From: Ignavibacteriales bacterium
GTDB taxonomy: Bacteria > Bacteroidota > Ignavibacteria > Ignavibacteriales > Ignavibacteriaceae
Length of the DNA stretch: 64,000 nucleotides
NCBI GenBank assembly: GCA_016700155.1
Contig: CP065001.1
Span: forward strand, 124,001 to 188,000
Direction of reading: 5' to 3'
The position numbers and the translations under genes were made by a program. This document shows, piece by piece, positions 54,312 through 62,453 of this stretch; the stretch's first letter is position 1, and each line of letters starts with the position of its first letter. The notes under the pieces are model-generated. The model searched no databases. It was not told where the DNA came from and was given only the letters and a program-made list of their open reading frames with translations.

Positions 54312-55052
54312 ATGGCTAAAAAAACTTCCACCAAAAAACCGGCAGCTAAAAAAGCATCACCTAAAACTGCTAAAAAGAAAACAGTGCTAAAAAAAGCTGC
54401 ACCAAAATCTGGCGGTAAAACAATCGTCAAGAAGAGCGCCAAAAAAGCAGCTCCTGCAAAGAAAACAGAAAAGAAAAAGGTTGTAGCAAAAGTGAAAGAG
54501 ACTAAGAAAAAAATTGTTCCAAAGAAAATTACAGAGAAAAAACCACTGAAAAAGATGACAGAAAAACCGAAGAAGAAAGATGTAGTTCCTGTTGTTGAAG
54601 TTATTTCAACAGCGGAATCACGTGCAAAAGCAATTGAAAAGATCAAAGGTTACGGAAAAAAGGATCTTGAGCATTTCAAAGAAATTATTCTTGAAAAGCG
54701 GGATGAGATTATCGAACAGCTCCAGAATCTTAAAGATCAGATGCTGGACCCGACGACCGGAGAATATATTAATGAAAATTCTCCATACTCACTTCATATG
54801 GCAGAACAGGGAACAGATGCTATGGAAAGGGAAAAAACTTTTCTATATGCACAAAGGGAAAATAAATTCCTTGGTTACCTTGAAGACGCATTAAAAAGAA
54901 TTGAAGCAGGAACATATGGTATTTGCATTGAATGTATTGAAGAACCTCAGCATCTTTGTGATACCTGTCCGCTGATTCCAAAAGCAAGGCTTGAAGCTGT
55001 TCCTCACAGCCAGTTATGTCTGCCAATAAAACAGCGACAGGAAAAAAAATAA
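54312..55052 (+). CDS. DksA/TraR-family protein with histone H1-like Lys/Ala tail
   Basis: The 246-residue protein starts with about 95 residues of Lys/Ala/Pro-rich low-complexity sequence, like bacterial histone H1-type tails, then a DksA-like coiled-coil region (ILEKRDEIIEQLQNL) and a C-terminal zinc-finger segment. The finger is unusual: Cys205-x2-Cys208, an insert with Cys216-x2-Cys219, then the DksA core IPKARLEAVPHSQLC with a single Cys236, the last Cys of the normal C4 set being absent. It may bind DNA through the tail and RNA polymerase through the DksA part. AGGAG lies eight bases before the ATG. It follows ileS closely. Confidence 0.88.
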   Translation: MAKKTSTKKPAAKKASPKTAKKKTVLKKAAPKSGGKTIVKKSAKKAAPAKKTEKKKVVAKVKETKKKIVPKKITEKKPLKKMTEKPKKKDVVPVVEVISTAESRAKAIEKIKGYGKKDLEHFKEIILEKRDEIIEQLQNLKDQMLDPTTGEYINENSPYSLHMAEQGTDAMEREKTFLYAQRENKFLGYLEDALKRIEAGTYGICIECIEEPQHLCDTCPLIPKARLEAVPHSQLCLPIKQRQEKK

Positions 55053-55106
55053 ATTAAACGATCTGATGAATCCGGAACTACCGGCTTTGAATGTTAAGGT
55101 AAAAGA

Positions 55107-55694
55107 TTGAAAGTTTTAATAGTTTCATTATGTATTGTATTAGTTGACCAGGTATCCAAACTTATCGCCCGCGGAATTTCAATACCCTTTCTCGGCATTG
55201 ACTGGCAGGGATTAAATCACGGGCAGCGAAACACTGTTTGGGGAGATGTATTTAATATTACGCTTGTTGAAAATCCTGGAATTGCTTTCGGGATCAACCC
55301 GGGCACTGAATTAAAACTTGTAATATCAATTCTTACACTTGCTGCCTGCATAGGTCTCTTTATTTATCTGTATAAAATCAAAACCGAAAAATTATCATCT
55401 CGTTTTGCCATCGCTATGATTCTTGGCGGCGCAGTAGGAAATCTTATTGACAGAACTTTTTACGGATTGATATACGGCTATGCCCCTTTATTCCACGGCA
55501 GTGTAGTGGATTTTTTTGATATAAGGATATTTGAACTTTTCCTTTTCAACAGCACCATTGGTACATACATATTTAATATTGCGGATGTTGCCGTCACTAT
55601 CGGTGTGGTTATACTTTTGTTTTCATTAAGGAAACAGCCTGACAGAAATTCCGTTGTTGACGAATCAGCTATAGTTACAGAAAACCAGGATTGA
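55107..55694 (+). CDS. lspA: Signal peptidase II, first copy
   Basis: The 195-residue protein is a lipoprotein signal peptidase: N-terminal VLVDQVSKLIAR, ENPGIAFGI, GGAVGNLIDR with catalytic Asp, and FNIADVAVTIG with the second catalytic Asp. Four transmembrane segments are visible. Compared with the usual 160-170 residues it has an insertion of hydrophobic and acidic residues (FFDIRIFELFLFNSTIG). Start is TTG at 55107. It removes signal peptides of prolipoproteins. A second copy follows at once. Confidence 0.93.
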   Translation: MKVLIVSLCIVLVDQVSKLIARGISIPFLGIDWQGLNHGQRNTVWGDVFNITLVENPGIAFGINPGTELKLVISILTLAACIGLFIYLYKIKTEKLSSRFAIAMILGGAVGNLIDRTFYGLIYGYAPLFHGSVVDFFDIRIFELFLFNSTIGTYIFNIADVAVTIGVVILLFSLRKQPDRNSVVDESAIVTENQD

Positions 55695-55695
55695 T

Positions 55696-56406
55696 TTGAA
55701 AGTTTTATATTTATCATTCTTTGTCGTATTGATTGACCAGGTTTCAAAACTTCTTGTAAAAGGATTTTCGATTCCTTTTCTTAATATCAATTACCCGGGG
55801 ATGTACCATGGTCAGCGAGTTCCGGTGCTGGATGATTTTTTCAGGCTGACATTTATTGAAAATCCGGGAATGGCATTCGGATTTGATCCCGGACTCGACC
55901 TGAAATTTTATGTTTCTCTCTTCTCGCTTATCGCAAGTATTGGATTGATCATTTACATCTACGTTGTTCGTAAACAAAAACTTAGTTTAAGAATTGCACT
56001 TGCGTTTATACTCGGCGGCGCTGTCGGTAATTTAATCGACAGAGTTTTTTACGGAGTGTTTTATAATTATGCCGGATTGTTTTATGGAAGAGTTGTCGAT
56101 TTCCTTGACTTCGATTTTTTTGATGTGAACTTTCTCGGTCGTAGTTATGAACGATGGCCCATTTTTAATATTGCCGATGCTGCGGTTACTATCGGTGTGC
56201 TTATACTTATCATATTCTACAAACATCATAATAAAACGGTTGAAGAATCTGAACCAGCCGTTGAAAGTGCGACTGGTGAAATAATAAATGAATCAACTAC
56301 ATCATCTCAGTTAGTCGAAGAAATAGTTGATTCAAAAAATGATCTGACAGAAAAAAACGATTCAGCAAATGACCAACCTGATAAAGGAAAAGAAATTCCG
56401 CTTTGA
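55696..56406 (+). CDS. lspA: Signal peptidase II, second copy with acidic C-terminal tail
   Basis: The 236-residue protein repeats the family layout: VLIDQVSKLLVKG, ENPGMAFGFD, GGAVGNLIDR, VVDFLDFDFFD and FNIADAAVTIG with both catalytic Asp residues. Its start TTG lies one base after the stop of the first copy, and both begin TTGAAAGTTTTA, a sign of tandem duplication. A C-terminal Glu/Ser/Asp-rich tail of about 60 residues is extra to the family. The end overlaps rluD by 38 bases. Confidence 0.92.
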   Translation: MKVLYLSFFVVLIDQVSKLLVKGFSIPFLNINYPGMYHGQRVPVLDDFFRLTFIENPGMAFGFDPGLDLKFYVSLFSLIASIGLIIYIYVVRKQKLSLRIALAFILGGAVGNLIDRVFYGVFYNYAGLFYGRVVDFLDFDFFDVNFLGRSYERWPIFNIADAAVTIGVLILIIFYKHHNKTVEESEPAVESATGEIINESTTSSQLVEEIVDSKNDLTEKNDSANDQPDKGKEIPL

Positions 56407-57343
56407 ACTGCCGGATGGTAAACGTCCGCAACGGATAGATCTTTTTCTTACCAACACAATTGAAAATGCAACACGCTCAAAAGTACAGAAACTGATCGAA
56501 GCAGGTTATGTTCAAGTTAACGGCAAAATTGTAAAAGCCAGTCATCTTGTACAGGCGAATGATATAATCGAAGCAGTACAACCAATCTCACCGCGACCCG
56601 AATTCAACGAGCCTGAAGCAATACCGCTCGACATAGTTTATGAAGATGAATACCTTATCATCGTAAACAAACCGCCGGGAATGGTAGCGCATCCCGGTTA
56701 TGCAAACTATACCGGCACACTTGTAAACGCGCTTCTTCATCATACAAAAAAATTAAGTTCGGCTAATGAATCAGACAGACCGGGTATTGTTCACCGGATT
56801 GATAAAGATACAAGCGGACTTCTTGTTGTTGCTAAAGATGATTGGACGCACGCAAAACTCGGAGAACAATTTTCTCGGCACGAAATTGAAAGAGAATACT
56901 GGGCAATTGTATGGGGTATATTTAATAAAAAAGCCGGAATGATCGATACACTCATCACAAGAAGTAAAAAGGACAGAAAAAAATTTACAGTAAGTGAAGA
57001 CGAAGGCAAGCAGGCTATCACATACTATGAAGTAAAACAGGAATATGATTTTACATCACTAATTAAACTTAACCTGAAAACTGGAAGAACACACCAGATA
57101 CGTGTTCATCTTTCATCAATGCATCACCCTGTATTTGGTGATCCTGCGTACGGCGGAAGAGAATTGGTTTATGGTTCATCACTTCCTAAAATAAAAAGCC
57201 GTGTGCAGAATCTTTTAGAGTTAATGAAACGTCAGGCACTTCACGCAAAGACACTGGGATTTATTCACCCACACACAAATAAATTTGTTCTCTTCAACTC
57301 TGAACTACCGGAGGATATGAAGGAGTTGATGAAACTGCTTTAA
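56369..57343 (+). CDS. rluD: 23S rRNA pseudouridine synthase, RluD type
   Basis: The 324-residue protein has an N-terminal S4 domain (RIDLFLTNTIENATRSKVQKLIEAGYVQVNG) and the catalytic motif GIVHRIDKDTSGLLVVAK, with the Asp nucleophile in HRIDKDTSG, followed by LKTGRTHQIRVHL. It isomerises specific uridines of 23S rRNA in large-subunit assembly. The start ATG lies within the end of the second lspA, so the genes are translationally coupled. Confidence 0.94.
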   Translation: MTNLIKEKKFRFELPDGKRPQRIDLFLTNTIENATRSKVQKLIEAGYVQVNGKIVKASHLVQANDIIEAVQPISPRPEFNEPEAIPLDIVYEDEYLIIVNKPPGMVAHPGYANYTGTLVNALLHHTKKLSSANESDRPGIVHRIDKDTSGLLVVAKDDWTHAKLGEQFSRHEIEREYWAIVWGIFNKKAGMIDTLITRSKKDRKKFTVSEDEGKQAITYYEVKQEYDFTSLIKLNLKTGRTHQIRVHLSSMHHPVFGDPAYGGRELVYGSSLPKIKSRVQNLLELMKRQALHAKTLGFIHPHTNKFVLFNSELPEDMKELMKLL

Positions 57344-57732
57344 TAATGTATAATGTACAATGTATAATTTACAGTCCGTCTGAGCATGGTGTCACCACAT
57401 TTATCTCACTGAATGGCTCTGATTCATTTGTCACATTAAGCACTGTCGAAGGGTGTACATTCTACGACACAATAAAATTAAACTTTCCATTTGAGATTCG
57501 CTGTACATTGATTTAAGTTGCTATTGTGTTTGTGCGCCCCAATTACCAAATCATAAATCCCGGGGCAGTGCTTTGTGGCAAGATGTGCAGGTGTTGCTTG
57601 TATGTGGAAAGCGGATCGGGAAAATAATGTTAAGGAGAAGTGAAAAGTTGGTAAGTTTTGTTATATAACCTACTTACTATCGATGTGTGAAATTGATTAG
57701 TGGAAGTTGAATTATAATTAGGCAATCATCAT
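57344..57732. other. Gene-free stretch with short repeats before an accessory island
   Basis: No credible gene is seen. ATGTATAAT occurs twice in direct order (57346-57354, 57360-57368). Base use varies within the stretch, with G+C-richer patches (near 57530-57610) between A+T-rich ones, and the downstream genes are more A+T-rich than those upstream. This fits an insertion boundary, but no attachment site or transposase remnant is recognised. Confidence 0.45.
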
Positions 57733-58383
57733 ATGAAATATTTTTTAGGATTAATTATGGCTTTTAATCTATTTAACTTCTCAAACGGTCAATCGAAAGA
57801 AATTAATTTCTGGAATTGGTTCATCAAAAACGAATCAAGAATTTTCAGCTTTGAGTCAAATCAAGAAAAAATATTCAACGAACTTAGCAGAGAACTGAAA
57901 AAAATTAACAAAAGTTTGACTTTTGAATTTGGACCTGTAGAAAAAAAAATGCGCGAATTTGTAATAAGTGCTGATGGAGATAAGCAAGCATTCCCATCTG
58001 TACTTGCATTAAAAGAAAAACAACCAGAAAATCTTAATAATTTTTATGTTACATATTTTAGACCCAGACAAACTGAGCCAATGGCCAGAATAACTTATGA
58101 CAACTTAACATTATCAATTGAGGATGTATCTTATAAGCTAGAGCAAAGTGATGATAAAATTGATGTAACATTTTTCATCAAAGGTTTTACTGAAAACAGA
58201 AAAAGAGATTTTTTCGGACCAATTTTTATAATGCTCGATCATACACTAGGCGAGTTTGATATTGAAATGAAAATTGGCGCGATAGAATTAAAACAAGATG
58301 AAGGAAATAATAGTTATAAGAATTTCAAATTCTTACAAAAAGATTTTGATGAATTAATAAAGAGAACCAGTATTCCTAATTAA
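57733..58383 (+). CDS. Hypothetical secreted protein
   Basis: No family that I can name. The 216-residue product has a weak signal peptide (about residues 1-19, NFSNG), then INFWNWFIKNESRIF, LTFEFGPVEKKMREFVISADG, YFRPRQTEP and a closing helix-rich part. The Trp-rich start and FVISADG motif give the impression of a conserved small domain, but I cannot tie it to a function. The gene is A+T-rich. It sits 90 bases before the Shedu-like nuclease gene on the same strand and may be island cargo or a partner. Confidence 0.65.
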   Translation: MKYFLGLIMAFNLFNFSNGQSKEINFWNWFIKNESRIFSFESNQEKIFNELSRELKKINKSLTFEFGPVEKKMREFVISADGDKQAFPSVLALKEKQPENLNNFYVTYFRPRQTEPMARITYDNLTLSIEDVSYKLEQSDDKIDVTFFIKGFTENRKRDFFGPIFIMLDHTLGEFDIEMKIGAIELKQDEGNNSYKNFKFLQKDFDELIKRTSIPN

Positions 58384-58473
58384 TTACCTAACCGCTTTAA
58401 TAATTAAAGAATCACAAGCTAAAAGAAAATATATAAATAGGATCATTACAGTCGTTATAGCTTTTGAAATACT

Positions 58474-59829
58474 ATGAATACTTCAATTAAAATAAAAACT
58501 TCTCTTGTAGATGGCAGTGGAATAGATGATGAAATATCTGTTCAAGAATTAATATATAGACTACTTGGAGATGATGTTAAACCACCATTGACTAATTGCA
58601 GAATAGAATTTAATGATGGATCACAAGAAGTTTCAATTGGACTATCCAAAAACAGTGACAATTTTTCAATATCAGTTGGTGAAAATGTTTTAGAAGAGTT
58701 TACTATTCAATCCACATCTAAGTATACAGCGGAATGCAATGAAATCCCGATAAGAAAAACAAAAAATACTCGTTTAGTTTTTAAACCGCTTCTTATTGAT
58801 AATCTTAAGAATAAAAATGCTGTTATAAAAGGAAGTTTCTTTTTTCAAAAAAAAGGAATCAAAGATGATTGGATAGATTTAAAGGATCTTAGTCTATCTA
58901 ATTTGAAGTCTGGGGAATATGTAAAACTAGAACTTAAGTCAGATGAATTACTAAATTTTGTTAAAGAAATTGTATCGTTATATAAGTTCCATATAAAAGA
59001 AGGCATTCAATTTGGCGAAACCAAATACATTAAAGCTCACGGTAGTTTAAATGAATTAAGTCAGATAAATGAAGGCGAGTTAAAAACTTTTTTTGAGTTA
59101 AATAAAAAGGCTGGTGTAAACGTATTTTCAAAATTGATTAATTATGCGATTACTATTGATGACAGTAACCAGCTTGTAGAACGGCTTGAGAAATTAGAAG
59201 TCGATAGTTTACAGAAACTTAATAGTATAGTTGGATTAAGCAACCTAAAAAAAATTTATGAATCTTGGCTAAATCAATCGGATAATGCTGATGAAGATTA
59301 TTGGCAAAAACATTTTGCGGAAAATTCATTTTTATTATCGCAGATTTTCGCATTTCCAATAATAATTTTAAAAGGTAAAGCTTATGTTGGGGGGAAATCT
59401 TTTGATAACAAAGGCGCAAATCTGTTAGATTTTTTGTGTCAAAATTCTCTTACAAAAAATACAGTTTTAATAGAAATTAAAACTCCTATGACAAAACTAC
59501 TAGGTTCAAAATATCGTGATAATATTTACAATGTTTCTTCTGATGTTTCAGGAGCAATAATTCAAGTATCAAATTATAAATATAGTCTAAGCAAAGATTT
59601 CTATAGCCTAAGAAGTGAAAAGCTACAAGATATGGAAACATTTAATCCACAAAGTCTTGTGATAGTCGGTAATATAGAACGTGAGTTAATAGAAAATGAC
59701 CAGAAAAAATCTTTTGAATTATTTAGAAATGAATTAAAGAATGTACAAATAATCAGCTATGATGAATTATTTTCTAAAGTAAAGATATTAATTGATTTAT
59801 TAGAAGGAAATGATATAGAGCATTTATAA
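58474..59829 (+). CDS. sduA: Shedu-type defence nuclease (DUF4263)
   Basis: The 451-residue protein has a variable N-terminal half (about 1-230) and a C-terminal DUF4263 domain. Visible there: WQKHFAENSFLLSQIF, then a PD-(D/E)xK-like site with Asp319 (GANLLDFLCQN) and Glu334-x-Lys336 (VLIEIKTPM), and a closing core VIVGNIERE. DUF4263 nucleases with a free N-terminal sensing domain are the single component of Shedu anti-phage systems. Presence of the nuclease residues suggests activity. No partner is required in known Shedu systems. High A+T content and lack of operon ties suggest horizontal acquisition. Phage specificity and trigger cannot be read from sequence. Confidence 0.82.
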   Translation: MNTSIKIKTSLVDGSGIDDEISVQELIYRLLGDDVKPPLTNCRIEFNDGSQEVSIGLSKNSDNFSISVGENVLEEFTIQSTSKYTAECNEIPIRKTKNTRLVFKPLLIDNLKNKNAVIKGSFFFQKKGIKDDWIDLKDLSLSNLKSGEYVKLELKSDELLNFVKEIVSLYKFHIKEGIQFGETKYIKAHGSLNELSQINEGELKTFFELNKKAGVNVFSKLINYAITIDDSNQLVERLEKLEVDSLQKLNSIVGLSNLKKIYESWLNQSDNADEDYWQKHFAENSFLLSQIFAFPIIILKGKAYVGGKSFDNKGANLLDFLCQNSLTKNTVLIEIKTPMTKLLGSKYRDNIYNVSSDVSGAIIQVSNYKYSLSKDFYSLRSEKLQDMETFNPQSLVIVGNIERELIENDQKKSFELFRNELKNVQIISYDELFSKVKILIDLLEGNDIEHL

Positions 59830-59947
59830 TTTCATTAGTCCCTCAAAGCTAAACTATTAGACAAAAACACCACTCCTATCCCATAACATCTCTCCCGCAT
59901 ACTTCATATATTTGAACAACAAAACTCAGCAATTATAAGGTTATAAA

Positions 59948-61363
59948 ATGATTTCAGTTTACAATACACTGACAAAGAAAAAAGAAGAATTCATTCCAAT
60001 AGATCCATCATTGGTAAGAATGTATGTGTGCGGACCAACTGTTTATGATTACTTTCACGTGGGTAACGCGCGTTCATTCATTATGAGCGATATCATCAGA
60101 AGATTTTTGGAATACAGCGGCTATAATGTAAAGTTCGTTATGAATCTTACGGATGTTGATGATAAAATTATTAAGAAGTCCATTGAAGAGAAAAAGGAAT
60201 CAAGGTTAGTCGCTGAAAAATACGCGGATGCTTTTATGGAGGACATTCACAGACTAAAAATAAAACCTGCAGATGTTTATCCAAAAGCAACACTGCACAT
60301 GGACGAGATTATCAATCTCATCAAGAACCTTGTTGATAAAGGTTTTGCTTACAACATAAACGGAAATGTTTTTTATGATGTGAACAAGTTTAAAGGTTAC
60401 GGTAAACTAAGCGGAAAAAATATTGATGATCTTGAATCCGGTGCCCGTATTGAAATAAACGAAGAGAAAAAAAATCCATTAGACTTTTCATTGTGGAAAA
60501 AAGCAAAAGAAGGCGAGCCTTTCTGGGAAAGTCCCTGGGGCAACGGAAGACCCGGCTGGCATATTGAATGTTCAGCAATGAGCTGCAAACATCTCGGTGA
60601 AACTTTTGATATACACGCAGGCGGGAATGACCTGATATTTCCGCATCACGAAAATGAAATTGCGCAGAGCGAAGCATCAACCGGTAAGAAGTTTGTTAAT
60701 TACTGGATTCATTTCGGATTTCTTAACATCAATGATGAAAAGATGTCGAAGTCACTCGGCAATTTTTTTACTGCGAGAGATATACTTAAAAAATATTCCG
60801 CAGAATCATTGAGAATGTTCTTTGCACAGGCTCATTACGGCGGTCCGCTTAACTTCAGTGAGGAGCTTCTTGCATCTGCTCAAAAGGGATTGGAGAAACT
60901 GAACACACTTGCTGAACGTATTGAAGAAAAAATAAAAAACGGAAGTGATTCAAAAGATAAAACCCAGTTTGATTTTAATAAGTATGAATCAGCTTTTAAA
61001 TCAGCGATGGAAGATGATTTTAATTCGCCGCAGGCTGTTGCGGCAATTTTTGATTTTGTAAAAGAAGTGAATAAAGTTTTAGCAGAAACTGAAAATCACT
61101 CATCTGGGTTTTACAATTCAGTAAAAGATTTTCTTGCAAGAACAGCTTCGGGAGTTTTGGGCATATTAAGTTTTGATAAACAAACAGAATCGGGTGATGC
61201 TGCATTAGAGAATAGTCTTATTGAATTGCTGATAAATCTGAGGAACGATGCAAAGCTTTCGAAGAATTATGCGCTGTCTGATAAGATAAGAGATGAGTTG
61301 AAAAATCTTGGAGTCATCTTACAGGATTCTAAGGAAAAGACGAGTTATAAAAAGGGGAAATGA
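59948..61363 (+). CDS. cysS: Cysteinyl-tRNA synthetase
   Basis: The 471-residue protein has MYVCGPTVYDYFHVGNARS (HIGH region as FHVGN, and the zinc Cys in CGPTVY), VKFVMNLTDVDDKI, WHIECSAMS (zinc ligand Cys), FPHHENEIAQSEA and KMSKS in DEKMSKSLGNFFT. The C-terminal anticodon-binding part is normal for the family. It charges tRNA-Cys. It lies just after the Shedu-like gene, 118 bases apart, and marks the return to core genes. Confidence 0.95.
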   Translation: MISVYNTLTKKKEEFIPIDPSLVRMYVCGPTVYDYFHVGNARSFIMSDIIRRFLEYSGYNVKFVMNLTDVDDKIIKKSIEEKKESRLVAEKYADAFMEDIHRLKIKPADVYPKATLHMDEIINLIKNLVDKGFAYNINGNVFYDVNKFKGYGKLSGKNIDDLESGARIEINEEKKNPLDFSLWKKAKEGEPFWESPWGNGRPGWHIECSAMSCKHLGETFDIHAGGNDLIFPHHENEIAQSEASTGKKFVNYWIHFGFLNINDEKMSKSLGNFFTARDILKKYSAESLRMFFAQAHYGGPLNFSEELLASAQKGLEKLNTLAERIEEKIKNGSDSKDKTQFDFNKYESAFKSAMEDDFNSPQAVAAIFDFVKEVNKVLAETENHSSGFYNSVKDFLARTASGVLGILSFDKQTESGDAALENSLIELLINLRNDAKLSKNYALSDKIRDELKNLGVILQDSKEKTSYKKGK

Positions 61364-61430
61364 TGATATTTGTGCTACAATCATTTTGCTTATAACTAAA
61401 CAAATGAGCTGGTGCAAGTCATCCTATTTG

Positions 61431-61553
61431 TCAACCTGCCCGCCTCAGGCGGGTCGGTTCAGGTTCTTCTTCTTAACTAAAATGAATAATTGATACCGAA
61501 AAAGTCAAATGCTGAAACAAGCCCGCCTGCCGGTCGGGCAGGTTCAGCATGAC
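61431..61553. repeat. Two REP-like palindromic units
   Basis: Unit 1 contains CCCGCC-TCA-GGCGGG (61439-61453). Unit 2 (61511-61549) has outer arms GCTGAA/TTCAGC around GCCTGCC-GGTC-GGGCAGG. Both lie in the gap between cysS and the metallopeptidase gene and differ from the coding sequence around them. They are typical of dispersed intergenic palindromes. Confidence 0.75.
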
Positions 61554-61627
61554 GATGTTTAGAGTGCTATTATTAAGTATTCTGCATAGAGGTATCAAAA
61601 TGGAATACTAAACTAACCTCAAGGTTA

Positions 61628-62344
61628 ATGAACAAAAACACAACTAAAACAATTGAATTATCGAAGCAGTCAGTACCTTATAAAGTTATTCGTAATAACC
61701 GTAGTAAAAACATTCGATTGTATGTCAATGTGTTGGGCGAGCTTGAGGTACGGATTCCTAAACGGGTAAAGGAAGATTCCATCAGTGAAATACTAATGCA
61801 GCATAGTAAATGGATACTCAAACATTTATCAAACCGTCAACAAAAGAAAGAGTTTTATTACCTGGGAAGAAAACTAAACGTTGTTCAATCATTTGATATG
61901 TTCGGTACAATCAATCATTTCAAACTAAAAGATAATGTGTTGAATATTATTTCTCCCTGTGAAAATTCTTTAACGACAAATGATCTTTTCGAAATGTGGT
62001 TGAAACAGGAAGCAATGGAATACATTCCGGCACGAACTGCAAAGTTAGCAGAGCAATACGGGTTCGTACATATACGTATCACAATCAGAAGTCAGAAAAG
62101 CCGCTGGGGAAGCTGCTCGGCTAATGGTTCGTTATCATTTAACTCAAGACTGATGAAGTTTGATAAAGATGTTATAGATTATGTGATAGTCCATGAGCTT
62201 TGTCATTTGAAAGAAATGAATCATTCAAAAAAATTCTGGAAGCTGGTTGGAGAAATAATACCGGAGTACAAATATTTTGTTAAGAGATTAAGGAGTATGA
62301 TATTCAGCGAGGATATGCCTAAACAAAAGTTTAATAGTAACTGA
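61628..62344 (+). CDS. YgjP/SprT-like zinc metallopeptidase (M48-type, DUF45)
   Basis: The 238-residue protein has the DUF45 layout: NRSKNIRLYVNVLGELEVR, SQKSRWGSCSANGSLSFN and the zinc motif VIVHELCHLKEMNHSKKFW (HExxH with a third ligand in the following helix). It lacks a signal peptide, so it acts in the cytoplasm. Proteins of this family are often linked to protein-DNA crosslink repair (SprT-like) or to restriction loci (YgjP), but the substrate is unknown. No repair gene is close. Confidence 0.9.
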   Translation: MNKNTTKTIELSKQSVPYKVIRNNRSKNIRLYVNVLGELEVRIPKRVKEDSISEILMQHSKWILKHLSNRQQKKEFYYLGRKLNVVQSFDMFGTINHFKLKDNVLNIISPCENSLTTNDLFEMWLKQEAMEYIPARTAKLAEQYGFVHIRITIRSQKSRWGSCSANGSLSFNSRLMKFDKDVIDYVIVHELCHLKEMNHSKKFWKLVGEIIPEYKYFVKRLRSMIFSEDMPKQKFNSN

Positions 62345-62362
62345 GCCGACTATAAGTTTTTT

Positions 62363-62435
62363 GTCATTCCGAACTTGTTTCGGAATCTAATGTTATATCA
62401 ACACACAAAAGACCCTGAAACAAGTTCAGGGTGAC
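62363..62435. repeat. Intergenic inverted repeat
   Basis: GTCATTCCGAACTTGTTTC (62363-62381) pairs with GAAACAAGTTCAGGGTGAC (62417-62435), with three mismatches. The GTCATT...TGAC ends recall the element at 3214-3291. It lies between convergent genes and may also act as a two-way terminator. Confidence 0.75.
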
Positions 62436-62453
62436 AAAGTAATTTAACCAGTA

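Noticed and set aside
61308..61493. 61-residue frame across the end of cysS and the REP-like unit
   Set aside because: It overlaps cysS and reads through a palindrome; the product has no likeness to a protein.
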